Shown piece by piece: positions 32,268-44,827 of a DNA stretch of 64,000 bases; the first letter of the stretch is position 1, and every line of letters begins with the position of its first letter. Location of the stretch: the NCBI GenBank assembly GCA_032158125.1, contig JASKOT010000014.1, forward strand, positions 1 through 64,000, in the 5' to 3' direction. The DNA comes from Papiliotrema nemorosa (lineage: Eukaryota > Basidiomycota > Tremellomycetes > Tremellales > Rhynchogastremaceae). The notes beneath the pieces were generated by a model. The model had not been told where the DNA came from. It searched no databases and saw nothing but the letters and a program-made list of their open reading frames with translations. The position numbers and the translations under genes were made by a program.

Positions 32268-32958
32268 ATGAGTCGATTCGCAGGGAGACGTACAGAACAG
32301 ATATGGTTTCTCTTCTGCCTGGTATGGCTCAGATAACCGAGGGACCGTTTGACTGACTCAAAGATGCACATTGTACTTCACAATCGTTTCCCTCTGCCTC
32401 CTACTGACATACCAGCCCACATCGCTCCTGATTGATCTTCAAGGCTTGTATCCTATACACTGGCTGGCCAATACGCCTCTTCCGGGATTTCTCGAGTGGT
32501 ATCTGTCCATGTCGAAAGATCCCGTGCTCAAGGGCGCTCGAGGCAACGACCCAGCTTGGAGCTGGATCCGATGCTTTATCCTGCTTGAAGGGATGTTCCA
32601 GGTGCCATGCTTTGTCATAGGCGCAATTGGACTGTGGATAAGTGAGCATGTTACTCGGACTAAGCTGACGACCTCAGATGACAAGAGGGTCTATCGTAAG
32701 AATCTTGGGCTACCCGTTCCGGCTGACTGACATGTAGCTCTCCTCCTCGCCTACGGTGCTTCGACCGCCACAACCCTCATCCCCGTACTCGATGCAATCT
32801 TGTTCATACCACACAAACCCGCCTTGTCCACCCCAGTCATCGCAAATCTCATGGGAACGTACCTTCCCTTCCTTTTCATCCCGTTGATCATGGCGGTCGA
32901 CATGTCGGTCAAGATTGTCAAGCTCATCAATGTGGCTCAAACTCGAAAGGCGATATAG
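32268..32958 (+). CDS. EXPERA/TMEM97-like four-TM ER protein
   Basis: Exons 32268-32321, 32416-32641, 32678-32695, 32738-32958; 172 aa, close to TMEM97 (176). Family features are RRTEQIWFLF, PTSLLIDLQGLYP, LEWYLSMSKDPVLK, FILLEGMFQVPCFVIGAI, NDKRVYPLLLAYGASTATTL and a basic C-terminal tail. TMEM97 (sigma-2 receptor) is an ER/lysosome membrane protein of sterol metabolism. Intron 1 (94 nt) was extended to the acceptor at 32415 because the earlier AAG acceptor breaks the frame; the skipped piece contains a hydrophobic open frame (32371-32415), so the N-terminal splice is uncertain. Exon 3 is 18 nt. Confidence 0.78.
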
Positions 32959-33042
32959 TTGTCAAGGCAGTCACGATTTGGCTCTTTCATCAGAAGTGAA
33001 ATAGGCTATACTATATGCAAGGTATAAGATACAACAAACAGA

Positions 33043-34389
33043 TTAGTACACGGTCCCAACGACGGGTCGAACCATTACCCAGGTGAAAAGCGCGCCCAGC
33101 CCCAGCATCATGCCTGTCATCACCCCATCTTTCAAACCTGCCTGATGTTGCAAAGGTTTCCGCCATCCTCGGACCTGCGCAGGTCGCATAGCCGAGAGTT
33201 GGCCGCGCGGATAGCCCCGCTCTGCCTTTGCTTCCGCCTCACTCCACCTTGCGAACGACCGCCCAAGTGGGCTCAACATTTCGCTCGAGGGAGAAATCTC
33301 CACGCTTGCTACACCACCGAAAAAGTCGGTCACCAAAATGTCATCTGGCTTTGTATTTGAAAGCTCGGACGACACGCCTGGATGGGAGTGTATCAGCGCA
33401 GGATTGTAATTGTCAAACTGCCGTCAGCACACGCATTCTCCTCGAGCCCACTAAGTCCTGTAGAGTCTCTTTGGAGGTTTTGCGTATTGTCTCGAGATAT
33501 TGCAAGACGTGATGAGTGTAGGCATCAATCACCGCCACACCAATGTCAAAGTCGTTGTGATGCTAACGAATGAGCTTCGGCCACACTGTGTTCTCACCGA
33601 GTAAGAGTTTTCCCCGATCTCTGACGATCCAGTCGAGATGATATTCGGCGAGTAGAACTTGGAGTACATGGTATTGGCTTGACACGTGTCCACCGCAAAG
33701 AAGAGCTTGTTGTAGCTGTTGTAAGAACGAACCCAATGTCCCCACTCACCGTCTCTTCTCCGACATCTGTTCAATTGCGTCCGCGATATCAAACGCAGAC
33801 ACCTCTTCGTTGTCCTGAAACTTGAGGAATTCGTTTCCTCCATGGCCAGTCATATAAATAAAGACGTTGGAACTGGCGTCTGTCAACAGTCGTTTTGAAC
33901 GTGGAGTGTGAGCAGGTTGTCGGCCTGACGTGAGCCACCATCAGGCGTACCACCCACCTGTAAGAAGCCTGAGGAATGACTCGACGGTGACTTCGTAGCC
34001 ACGATAGTCGACTTCTATGCCGTCACCATACAGGTCCAGCTTCCTATCCTTATTTGCGTATACTTGGGCGGGGAACGGGTTTCGAGCGTTACAAGACACG
34101 TCGTCGGCCAGCATGAGCAGGATGTTCGAGTCGGGAACCCCGAGTCGTTTAATGGTTCTGTACATTGCTAGTGTATTGGCCATATGCTATACCGTCAGGA
34201 CGGCCTGAATAATTGACCCACCCTATAGTTGAACCAGTACCGTGAGGTGCAGACCAAAACTGCCCAATTGTTGGTATGTCTCTCATCTGTCCCGTTGAAA
34301 AAGGTCTCTACATCTTGTTTCAGACCTTGCGGTGATCCTAGGGCCCATTCCAGCAGGGTGAAGAGCCAGAGAATGAGATGTATACGCAT
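33043..34389 (-). CDS. GPI8: GPI-anchor transamidase catalytic subunit Gpi8 (PIG-K)
   Basis: Exons (minus): 34389-34222, 34186-33958, 33924-33750, 33715-33598, 33562-33452, 33417-33043; 391 aa. A signal peptide ([18 protein letters not shown]) is followed by the C13 caspase-like protease domain: [38 protein letters not shown], the catalytic His160 in [15 protein letters not shown] and Cys202 in [11 protein letters not shown]-terminal membrane helix ends the protein. Gpi8 cleaves the signal at the omega site and attaches the GPI anchor in the ER lumen. An ATG at 34440 would add 17 residues in front of the signal peptide. The stop lies 84 bp from the TMEM97-like stop (convergent). Confidence 0.94.
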
Positions 34390-34510
34390 GGATGATGGAC
34401 AAAGGACCAAAAACGCAGTCTGGATATGTGTCGCCTCCACACCGTTTCACATCTTGACACCCGACTTTCATCCACCGATTCATCCTTTCTAAGGATCTCC
34501 ATCTTGCAGC

Positions 34511-36437
34511 ATGTCAGACCTCGAGGAAGAACTGCTCGGACTAGCAGAGGATGATCCTTATCGAAGGAAAAAGTCAAAATCCAAATCGAAAGCATAGTGA
34601 GTGTTGGACGTCTCATGCCCATTCAATGAACATACGGCGTGTTCTTGCGATTGATTAAAGTATCGAGGATTCCGAAGACGATGAAGAGGGCGAGGAGGAA
34701 ATGGACATGGACCTAGACGAGTCGGATGACGATGACGGCCCATCGATCCCTCCTCCACGAGCCAAGGTCAACACAAACCCTTACCCGCTTGAAGGCAAAT
34801 ACATCGACGAGGATGACCGAGAGAGGTGAGCGACATACGGTGCTCTGCTGACCTCAAGACTCGAAGACATGCCAGAAATCCAAAGAGAAGAGATACTTGC
34901 GGGACGGATCGAGGAAATGCAGAAGTTCAGAGATAGCATGCAGCTCGACATGATGCTGGGAGGCCGTGTTGACGACGACGACGATGATTCTAACCGCAAG
35001 AAGAGTGCGTCCGAGCCCAATTGTCAACTGACGAGCAGGAAAACACACCAGCGTCTCCAAAGAAGCCACGAGGGCAATGACCGACTTGAAAAAGAAACGA
35101 AAGGCCAAGGACGAGAGAGCGACACGCCGAGTACGCATCTATAATCGCCGATGACTGATGCGCAGGCTCAAAGAAGGGAGCAGCGACACCGGGAATCGCC
35201 CGCATCCGATTCACATTCAACAGAGGACGGCGAAATATCTCGCTTCGACTCGTACAGGCGCTCACCTCCCCCCTCACCACCTCGCAAGGTGAACCGCGAC
35301 AAGGAGGATCGTGACACTTTCGACGTCGATGCCGCTCCCATTTCGGCGGCTGATCTGAATAGCGCACGTCTTTCGCGATACGAGCTCGTAGAGATGTTAT
35401 ACAAGGACGGCTTTGACTCTGTCGTCACTGGCAAGTGCATTTTACCAATACAACTAACGGCAGGCTCGTATGTCCGGCTCATGGCAAAGGAGCTGGATCC
35501 CATGGGTCGACCGAAGTATAGAATCAACAAGGTCGTTGGTGAGTCATTCATTCTTGGACGTATCTGACATCCAGCCGTCACGGACCAGAATGACTCTGGG
35601 CCATATCCCATCGAGTACAAAGGGCGATCGATTCTGGACGGTAGAGGTCTCATGTGCTCTTACGGCAAAGTGCAGAGATTGTACCGAATAGCAGACGTAT
35701 CGAATTCTGATTTCCAAACGGTAAGTAGATCTTGGCTTGAATGCTCACCGCAGGGCGAATACACTCGTTTCGAGATGACCAACCGAGCCGATGGCATCAA
35801 GATGCCCAAACGTTCCGAGCTCAACAAGAAACACGCAGCCATCAAAGAGCTCCGAGATCGTCCCATGAGCAATGTAGGCATCTCCTGCATACATTGCTGA
35901 CTTTCAGGAAGAAGTAGACCGTCAAGTGCACGCCAGGCGACAGGCAAATCCGCTAGCCCAAAGGGCCAAGAATGCCGTGGAGATCTCAGGCCTGATCCAA
36001 GCGCGGAATCTGGCATTACGTCGAAATGATACAAAGGCCGTGCAGCAACTGGACGCAGAGATCATCAATCTGGGCGGAGATCCCGCAACGGGAGAAATGC
36101 TCGACGAGCACGTCTCCAGCCAGGGGACTTTCACCGGAGAAGACTACGACGCAAAGATCCAGCGAATCAATGAAAACCACAAGCGAAAAACCAAGGAGGC
36201 GATGATGGCTGCCACGCAAGCTGCAATTGCGAGGAAAAAGGCCGAAGAGGCAATTGTCAGGGCCAATCGGTGAGCATCTGGTTCCTGTGCCAGGCTAAAT
36301 CCAGAAACCACTCCAATAGCCCGGCACCCGCTGCGATCCCCAAGGTCGTACCACCCCCTGCGTCTGGCTTGAAAAAAGGCGAGACGCCTCAGCAATACGT
36401 TGCGAGGACCATCGATTTGGATCTTGGAGATTTCTGA
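34511..36437 (+). CDS. RTF1: Paf1-complex subunit Rtf1 (Plus3 domain)
   Basis: Exons 34511-34596, 34661-34825, 34859-35004, 35039-35130, 35166-35430, 35464-35538, 35575-35720, 35754-35873, 35908-36269, 36320-36437; 524 aa. The N-terminus MSDLEEELLGLAEDD is acidic. The histone-modification region carries RERLEDMPEIQREEILAGR. The Plus3 domain runs from SAADLNSARLSRYELVEML through SYVRLMAKE and GLMCSYGKVQRLYRI. A long coiled coil and a basic tail ending in DLDLGDF follow. Rtf1 recruits Paf1C to Spt5 and stimulates H2B ubiquitylation. Intron 5 (35431-35463, 33 nt) has a GC donor, is 3n and stop-free: retention would insert 11 residues in Plus3. Confidence 0.92.
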
Positions 36438-36699
36438 TTTACCGGCGAAAATGGCATCACACGCCGCATGTACTGTACATCGCACCAGTTCATACACATA
36501 TGAGATCCATGCACATCTTGTTAGAGAAGCTCCCAGGATCGACGAGTATTCACGGTTTGCGTAACAGTGATTCCTGTCCCCTTGCAGTAACCGTTGGATT
36601 TGAGAGGTATGCAAGAAAGATATCTACACCATTCGCACGTCGCATTCTGAGAGTTAGCTTGGATGCTTCTGCCTTCTTGGCCCACCGGGTCTTCTGTGT

Positions 36700-38560
36700 C
36701 TATGAATCAGCTTTCGTCTTTCTGTCAAACCCACAGAAGTTTTTAATGGTGAGCACAAATGCAAGAATCACCAGGCACAGTGCCACCACTCGCAATGCCC
36801 AAATAATGTATTGATGTCTTTTGGTTTCCGAGATGGATGGATAGAGAATGATCCCCATCAATATCCCCATTGCCCAGCCCTGCGGTGAGCGTCACAAACA
36901 TACGTGTCTTGACCTACGCCCAGATGAGCCAGACCATCTACGGCGTTCGGTCTATGGGTGAGCCCGACCAGTTTTGCCTGCGACTCACATGTATCCGATA
37001 GCGAAACCGATTAGAAACTCTATAAAGAGCAGAAAAGCCTATTTCTCAACCTCAGGGTTAATCAATGACCTACCTTGAGCTTTGGTCTTTCCTCGTACTT
37101 CCAATGCAGCAGCAGATCAACCAATACACATGCATTCTGCCGAATTAGCAGGTCCACCTCATTGACTCACAGTAGCAAAGAGAGCGCCGCTCGCGCCGAC
37201 GGAAGGGATCCCGGGCCTGCTAAAGTTTCCACCCAGAACAAACCCGTAGATACCTCCAGCCATGTATACCATCAAGAATGGAATGGTACCCATTTCACGC
37301 TCGACTTGCGCAGCAGCCGTCACCTGAGCGAGCATGTTGAGTAAAAGGTGGATCACCCCGACGTGTAAGAAGATTGGGAAGACGAATCGCCACGTTTCTG
37401 CACCTTCAGCTGACAACAGTCGCTACGCTCACGATCAGGGAGGCCATGGGAAAACCCGCCATGACCGCAGATGGTCTCGATAGAGCAGGATGCGGTGGGT
37501 TGACTGGAGTCAACGGAGCTCGCGCTTTCGTTCACCTCGAAGTGTCGTTCAGACATTGTAACTGGAAGGTCGGAGGCAGGTCGGAAACCAGCCTCATGCA
37601 GCTAGTCATAAGCCAACCCCTGGGTGAACCATTGCTCACGGTGGAAACCTGGCGCCAATGTTGATCAGGACCTCTGACGTCGGTCCAATCATGTAGTTGA
37701 AAGTGGGCTTGGTAGCAATTACGGAACCTGTCTCTTGGTGATTCTTCACACACTCATAAGCCATCAAACCTGTCATAGCTAGGGTGAGCCGATTCCATGT
37801 GAGGTCACTTACCGACTGCCAGAGACCACGCTGCGACAGGCCATCTCTGCCCCCCAATTCCCCTTTTCTTCCTCTCTATGGCTTGTTGAAGAGGCGTCTG
37901 TCCCGCCTTGATCCCCACCAACGCCAAGAGTCGATCCAATCCAGTCGGGAACAAGAATCGAGAGTAGAGTTGAGAAGGTTCCCGATAGTAGCTCGCAGGG
38001 GGATAGGGGTAAGGCGATTCTTGGTATTCGGTAAACTTGACCTTGGGTCCACCTTCTTCCTCGTACCGACCCATGTCTGCCGCACCACCCATCAGCCCTC
38101 TCATTTCTACATCGTTTCTGTCCATGACCGCGCTGGCCGGTCGCAGAGCGTCAGAACGATAGTATGCTCCTTCTTCGTCAATGTAGCTCAAACCGCCCTG
38201 AGAAGTCTTGTTTCGGAGATGATGGCTGGAAGCTGCGTCTGAAAGAGGCACAGACGTGGGAATGTGATGGCTGGAGATGGACGCATTACGCTGCGATGCA
38301 GAGTCCCACGGTCCAACGCTGGATGCCGCGCGTTCGAAAGCAGAGGAGTCGCAAGATGCTGTATACGGATCGCGATACCTGTCCGCGACACCGCCCTCGT
38401 CTGGGCGAGTTGAAGGCATTGGTCCGGTCGGTTGGGGATGAGGGATGTGCAGAGTAATGCCATCATCCGACTGATGCGAGAGTGGTCGGCTAGTGTGCGC
38501 GGGGTGCTGCATCTGCGCATCGTATGGGGGAGCCGAGTCGCGAGGCTGCCGATATGCCAT
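36700..38560 (-). CDS. Rhomboid-family intramembrane serine protease
   Basis: Exons (minus): 38560-37813, 37769-37640, 37601-37536, 37503-37433, 37403-37171, 37136-37074, 37038-36989, 36951-36918, 36879-36700; 524 aa. The first ~235 residues are a disordered cytosolic tail rich in Ser and Pro with YREPS near its end. The rhomboid core has NIGARFPPCM, ETICGHGGF, WRFVFPIFLHVGVIHLLLNM, the catalytic GASGALF (Ser410) and GLAHLGGW (His463). The luminal loop between helices 1 and 2 and the seven-helix count indicate a secretase-type active rhomboid of the secretory pathway, not the mitochondrial PARL type. Substrates are unknown. RTF1 ends 262 bp away (convergent). Confidence 0.9.
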
Positions 38561-40159
38561 GATTAGAGCTACTACGATTCAATGATGAATGTCAAAATGA
38601 TTAGTCGAGCCAAGGTGAGCGGAAAGGGGTCGTCGCACAGCAATACGGTTGACAGGGATTTGATGCAAGAGGGGGCTGTTGTGCCTTTCCGCAGGTCGTG
38701 CGGATACTCTCCCATGTCACGTCGAACACCCGCTATACTGAATCAGTACGAATCTTTGGTGTATACGAGAAGCTCTCTGCATCGTCTCGCTTGCCCTCGG
38801 TGCTCGCACGGCAGCTTGCTGTTTGTGTTTAGAAGAGGCTTCGAAACAAACGCCAGACGAAGACAGGTTTCAACCATGGGGACGACGCACATGGGAGTCT
38901 AACTATCACGTGACTTCGTACCCTTCACCTGGCAGTTCTTGCGAAGTCGAATAGGCCATGATGAAGACGGGTGTTGCGGAACTTGAGGTCATATAGAACG
39001 CTTTTTGCCGGCAGTATTACGGTTACAGCGAGTCATGTCTACTCTAGTAGCTGATGGAGGGGATTTTGAACGTTCCGCCCAGTTCCATATTACGAGCCAC
39101 AGTTGCTGCCCAGGCGTGAGGTCATGTCGGACCTTCATGTTCTCTCATCCCATATGCAACTTGCAACTGTGTCTTTCATTTCATCGGAGCGCATCTATCA
39201 AGTTATCAGATCACCTCAGAGTGATTACGAGGTGGTCCACTTTGTCAGCAGTAGTGCAGAAATGATCCCAAAGTAGGATGCCTCGGAGAGAATTGCCGCA
39301 TCAGGTAATCTCATTTCCTATTCACCGGATTTTCCATTTGCCTGATCTCCCCCTCTCCTCCTCACCATCTGTCATTATTGCTCATTCCCAAGAATCAGTC
39401 AGAGGTTCAGGCTGTTATCAAATAGCAGTGCAGTCTGAAGCATACCAAGGTGACGCCTCGGTGTGGTGTTGCGAGCTGTCCCGATCGAGAAAGGAGGTGA
39501 GTGGTGAGCGAGGGGGACGACTCTCCCACCCCAAACGCGCGAGTTGCCTCGTTCTGGTCGCTGATTCATGCAGCACTGCTACCCCTCACCCTCTCCCTCC
39601 TCCACGACCCCTAATCCGCACGAGGACTCCAGCATCTTCGCGGGGCATCTCTCGATCGATCCTCGTGAGTCACCTATGCTGTGCCCAATCCCGCTTTCTC
39701 TGTTTGTGGCCTTCATGTCACGCCGCGTTGTGTGTACGCCTAATAATATTTTGCGGCATTTTTCCATCTCCCCCCCCCTCCCCCTCACACCTATCCTCGC
39801 CTTTCCATCGCCTTTCCTTGTCGATCTTCACCTTTGCTGACACACATCTTTTGCTTTCTCGACATTTGTTATTTTCCATCGTTGTATCATCGTTGTATTC
39901 GCCCTCCATCGCTGTATGATAACAAACTCGACACCCTACAACCACCCTTTTCGCCACTTTACATCATCGAACCTCTGCGTTGCGCGAATATAGATTCCCA
40001 ACCTCGTGCGACGTTTTCACTGCCAACTCGACAGGATCGACAGACCCCAGGCGAGCTTTCGCGGACACAGAGAACGACCTTTGATCCTTGAATCTCCATC
40101 GCACGCATCAAACCACCGACCCCCCTTGCATTTAGTCATCTGCTCAGTCAAACGACACG
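38561..40159. promoter_or_regulatory. Long divergent upstream region (rhomboid/kinase)
   Basis: 1.6 kb separate the two starts. From about 39320 to 40150 the plus strand is strongly C/T-rich, with a run of 9 C at 39770-39778; this gives a long but featureless open frame at 39278-39919 that I do not take as a gene. Long pyrimidine-rich leaders are common before fungal signalling kinases, which fits the gene at 40160. Confidence 0.5.
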
Positions 40160-42401
40160 ATGGTCACGACGGGCTCCGAGACTCCAGAGTCGCAGGATGA
40201 GGAGATTTTGCCAGACAATACAAAGGTGTGTCATATTCTGACCGTTCAAGTCCCGGAACTGATCCAAACAGCCCCGAGTGGTCAACGTGAAAGACTTACC
40301 CTACGCTCAAGTCGACAATCACCTCGCTCCGCCTGGTACCACTACAACGCCCGCCACTACCTCACATCCCACACCTGCGCTTTCTCCATCACCCCATCTC
40401 ACACCCGAATCTGAAGAGCTCCATTCCCCGCCCAACCACAAGCCGTTTCACCCCTCTCCCTTACACTCGGAAGGAATCAAAGGCGACGATCCCAACGTTT
40501 ACTCTTTGAATGACCAACTCACCGCCACGTCTATCGCCCCCACGCATGGATCAGACCATTCCCCTCAGTTCCCCGCCCATGACCATGTCGCCGATTCCTA
40601 CTTCCCTTTCCCCAATTTCCGGCCGTTACAGTCTGGAACTAGTTCACCCATGCCTGGCGGAGGCAATCAATGGCAGGGAGGTATGACAATTCCTCCTCAG
40701 AGTGGTGCTATGACCCCTGCCGTACCCATGTCTCGGGATGCGTCCGCTGCTTCATTCAAGGATCAAAAAGGCGAACATGGTCATCACGATGCTCATCCCC
40801 CACCGGCGCCAAGTTCAGGTCGAGCCAGCCGATCCACTAGTACCAGCAAACCCAACATGCTCGGAGCCATTGGCGAAAAAAAGAGTTTCTTTCACAAAAT
40901 GTTCCATCACGACGATAAAAAGGACAAGCATGACAAGGTGGAAAAGGCCAATGGAAGGACCAGTCGAGGCTCATCACCCATGCCATCCCGAAGCAGCACC
41001 AGATCCCCACCTCCGACACCGGGCACCCCTCCCGCAGGTCTCACCGATAGCGATCAATCTCGTCCCCCTTCTCGAGCTCCCTCCCTCAAAAGGCGGTCCT
41101 CCACCAACAAGGACCCTCACGCCCAGCCTCCTGCCGATAACGCCGCCTTGACGAGAAAGGCTTCTCAGCGATCGGCCTCACACGGCTCCGCCAACGGGGT
41201 CAAGGTGGATCCAACACAAGTCCTCGGCACTGTTGGGGCTCAATCCGCCGTAGTAAGCCGTAAAGACGAGCCCTCGTCTGGCAACAAATTCACTCTAAAA
41301 GATCTCATCGGTCTCGGAGAAGGAGGCGGGAAACTGAACCGCAGAGCATCCGACAAGGGCTCAGCGAAAGGATCAGATCGAGGCTCAAATAAGGGCAGCG
41401 AGTACGGAGACAACAATTCGACGGCCTCGCTACTCAAAAAGTATGGTATTTGCGACAAGGCCGCGATTGGTAAAGGTGCGACAGCCGTCGTCCGTCTTGC
41501 ACACAAGTGGGATCGACGGGAAGAAAAACTCTACGCAGTCAAGGAATTCCGAAAGAGACGGAAAAACGAGACGGAAAAGGATTATGTCAAAAAGCTTACG
41601 TCGGAATTCTGCATCTCCTCGACATTGCACCACACCAACGTTGTTGAAACGGTCGATTTGGTGCAAGATGAGCAACACCATTGGTGCGAGGTCATGGAGT
41701 ATTGCCCCGGCGGTGACCTATACGCGGCTATCAAGAAGGGCGGAATGTCCGCGGGAGAAGTCGAATGTACGTTCAAGCAAGTCTTGTTGGGCATCCAATA
41801 CCTTCACTCAATGGGCGTGGCACACCGAGACATAAAGCCGGAAAATCTGCTGTTGGATGGTAGAGGACACGTCAAGATTACCGACTTTGGAGTATCCGAT
41901 GTTTTTAGAATGTGCTGGGAGAAGAAGACCCATCTAAGTAAAGGTCTCTGTGGGTCCGAGCCGTATATAGCGCCAGAGCTTTTCGAGCATAAAGGTGAGT
42001 CATTATCTTCCTGTGAGCCTCAGCTCATTCCAGAATACGATGCCCGATTTGTCGATGTCTGGGCGGCGGCCATCGTCTTTTACTGCATGCAGTTCCAAGA
42101 ACTGCCTTGGCGAGTCGCCAAAACCTCTGATCCCACCTTCTCCGCCTACGCCCAAGCATACCACCCAAGACATACCTTGGCCGACGGCGAACGACACCCC
42201 ACCCCCCCTCCTCTCAATAATCTCGTCCCGAGAGAGTGTCGAACGCTGCTCAAACACATGCTGGATCCCGATCCAAAGACGCGTTGGTCGGTCGACGAGG
42301 CGTTGAAGGATAAATGGATGATGAGCATCGAGGTATGCAAAGAAGGCGAGGTGAACAACCACGCGCACACCTCGGCGGGGATGGACATTGTCAAGATATA
42401 A
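40160..42401 (+). CDS. Hal4/Sat4-type serine/threonine kinase (nutrient permease regulator)
   Basis: Exons 40160-40225, 40272-41994, 42034-42401; 718 aa. About 400 residues of disordered, Ser/Pro/His-rich sequence precede the kinase domain: KAAIGKGATAVVRLAHK (Gly loop), YAVKEFRKR (VAIK-type Lys), VMEYCPGGDLYAAIK, HRDIKPENLLLD (Asp about residue 542), ITDFGVSDVFR and GSEPYIAPELF. This combination, particularly KYGxCDKxxIGKGATAVVR, marks the fungal HAL4/SAT4/HRK group that regulates K+ uptake and plasma-membrane permeases. A basic K-D-K-H motif before the kinase could bind membrane lipid or be a nuclear signal. The second intron (39 nt) splits the APE...D segment. Confidence 0.88.
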
Positions 42402-42970
42402 GCGATGATCCAAAATCATGTGCTCAGTACCCCTCCTCCTCTTTACACTATCTATCACGACACTCTCATTTTGGCCTAGTCGTCTCTACGTGACAACCAG
42501 CTTGTTATACTATATACATGTCGAGATGCGACATCTCACGAGTATGGGAGCATCGTGGACGTGGGGCCCAAGCAGTGTGCACTGCTTCACGAGGGAGGCC
42601 ACGTATGACTCTGCTTCAAGATGTATAACCCCGTGCACAGTGACATGCTGCGTCTACGTCAGGCAGTGCACAATAACGCCCTCAACGATGAGTGCGACGG
42701 GTCACGGAAGGTGATGAAGCCCTTCATAGGTAACTGGAGAAAGTCTATCGTTCAACCCCCCCTTTGACGCATTGTTTCAGTTCTGCGCATCAACAACCAT
42801 CACACTTGACATTGGACATTCTCTTCCCTAGCTTGTTGCTCGTTCCCACTGGCATCCTTCCCTATCATCCTGGACGACTCGGTGCTCCTCTGTCGAGAGC
42901 ACGCTACTCTTCATTTCGCCAGGCTCGCCTCCACCCGACTTTGTTGACATTTTAAACTCGACTCTGCAAC
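42402..42970. other. Intergenic
   Basis: No gene is seen between the kinase stop and the next start on the same strand. The last 200 bp are C/T-rich, as expected for the leader of the four-TM protein gene. Confidence 0.5.
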
Positions 42971-44452
42971 ATGGACAAACTACGTTCATTCTCCACCAAA
43001 TTCTCCAACCTCACCACGTCTTCCTCGCCCTCTGCAAAACTATCCAAAGCGTTCAAGTTCAACAAAGAACACAATGTCCTCGGTCGAACGGAAACGGGGG
43101 ATCCATTCAAGGATGGACCGATCTTTGAAGAGGTGAGTCGGGAGGTGGCCAAGGGTTGAGTGATGTTGACTTTTGCCAGCCCAGCTTGGACAAACGTGAC
43201 TTGATCCTGCATACGGTCTCTGTGAGCGGACCTTACCACAATGCACACCAGGATAGGTGATCTAACGCTACAGGGCTTCTTTTGCTTCTTGGCGATATGT
43301 ACCATTGGCGCTGTAGCTGGTTTCCAAGCCAAATGGTTCAGCGTTTGTAAGTCGCAACATATGCACTCTGGTACTCTAGGTGGATCGCTGATCGTTTTCA
43401 GCGGGCGGGACGGGATTTGTGCTGTTCTTGAACATCCTGGCTTTCATCTTGACCGTCCTTTTGACTGTTACCCCGATAGTATATGACCGGTACGTCGTTC
43501 GACTCCTCCATCTCCCCATTTCATCAGGCACATCAAGTGTTTAGGATCCTCACGATGATGTCGCTGACGCTTCAGATTGGACAAGCTCAAACGACCTGCT
43601 CAGTTTCTAGCTGTCACGCGATCGACGTTGATCCTCCATGCCTTTGGTACCGGGCTCATGCTCCTCTCCGCCTTCATCGTCACGATTTCTGGTGGGTCTT
43701 TCCCGCGTTTAGGCTGTGAATGCAGAACTGAGGTACAGCGTGGACGGCAAAAGGGTGCAAGCATGCCGATAATGACCCCCATGCCGAGTTGGGCGACTCG
43801 TACAAGGACGGACTGAAGCAATGGTGCACTACCAAGAAAGCTTCGGCCATCTTTGACTGGTAAAGCGACCCTCACATTCTTCCATCCGTGTAGAAGCTAA
43901 CTACAGGTTCTCTTTTGGTGCTTGGGCCGTGTTGCTTGTCTTTGCCGTTCTAGCCTTCCGACGTGAGAGAAGGAGAGAACCCGGATTCATCCCTCCCTCT
44001 GACGGAATCACATATGCCAATGTTCACGAACATCTGGGAGACTCGAATCGCGATGACGACCCATATGCCGACAAGCACGAGCCAGCAGGTTCCGCTGTAG
44101 CGCCTATGGCCACGCATACAGGTTACGAGAGCTACGCATATTCCGGCGCGAGGGCGAACGATCAGGAAGATGCGTTTGGGCGACCATCCATGGACGCTTA
44201 TGGTGCTTTCGATGAGTCTCATGGACGAGGAGGCGGCATGGCGACTAGTCCCGGTGTCGACGAGACCAGTCGAACGATGCAACTTGCCTACACTGATCCT
44301 TGTGAGTCATGCGACCAGAATTTAGCTGATCCAAAGACGCTCAGATTCGCCAAAGTCTCATGGCTGGGAATGAGGGTCAACAAACGGGCTATCAGCAGGT
44401 ATACAGTCACAACCCACCTCAGCCTCCTGCGTACGGCGGTGGCTACAGATGA
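42971..44452 (+). CDS. Four-TM membrane protein, MARVEL-like topology
   Basis: Exons 42971-43132, 43180-43221, 43274-43346, 43402-43489, 43576-43691, 43739-43859, 43907-44301, 44337-44452; 370 aa. A ~70-residue basic/Ser-rich N-terminus is followed by four helices: GFFCFLAICTIGAVAGF, TGFVLFLNILAFILTVLL, LILHAFGTGLMLLSAFIV and FSFGAWAVLLVFAVLAF. A Cys-containing loop (GCKHAD to QWCTTKK) lies between helices 3 and 4 and could be disulfide-bonded. The C-terminal ~150 residues are disordered and end in Gly/Tyr/Gln-rich sequence. The topology resembles fungal MARVEL proteins; I do not recognise an orthologue. Seven introns interrupt it, mostly near helix borders. Confidence 0.75.
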
Positions 44453-44827
44453 TAGAGAGTGACGTTTCTCGGGGAGAATCAGTGAAGAGACATTCAACGT
44501 CTAATGACTTGACGATACGATACGCCATGGTTGAACACCTTTCCGAATGTTTCCTATAAGTACACGCATGTACATGACATTGTGAAGCGGAAGACAGGAA
44601 GTGAAGCATGCCCTGCAATGAGCAGATCACTGATGGTACGCGCAATAGCATGTGATGAACGAAAACCCAGACAAAAATCAGCTCCTTGCCCGGCGGGCAC
44701 TAGGCATCACTCCAGTACATCATCCAAACCGCCGGTGCATCTCAGTATAATAGGCGTCGCAAGGTGCAGTCATCTACGCTGTCGATGCGACGAGTCTCTT
44801 GAGGTCACCCAACCTGTCCAACCCGCT
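44453..44827. other. Intergenic between convergent genes
   Basis: 375 bp between the stops of the four-TM protein (plus) and the TMEM205-like protein (minus). Only terminators and 3' untranslated sequence are expected; no coding signal is seen. Confidence 0.5.

Noticed and set aside
32322..32363. Short GT-AAG intron in the TMEM97-like gene
   Set aside because: Joining 32321 to 32364 changes the frame; an alternative donor at 32306 creates an in-frame TGA. A U12/AT-AC explanation was also considered but no suitable termini are present.
39278..39919. 213-codon frame before the HAL4-type kinase
   Set aside because: The translation is Ser/Pro/Leu/His-rich from C/T-rich DNA, as expected for a 5' leader; no domain or splice structure.
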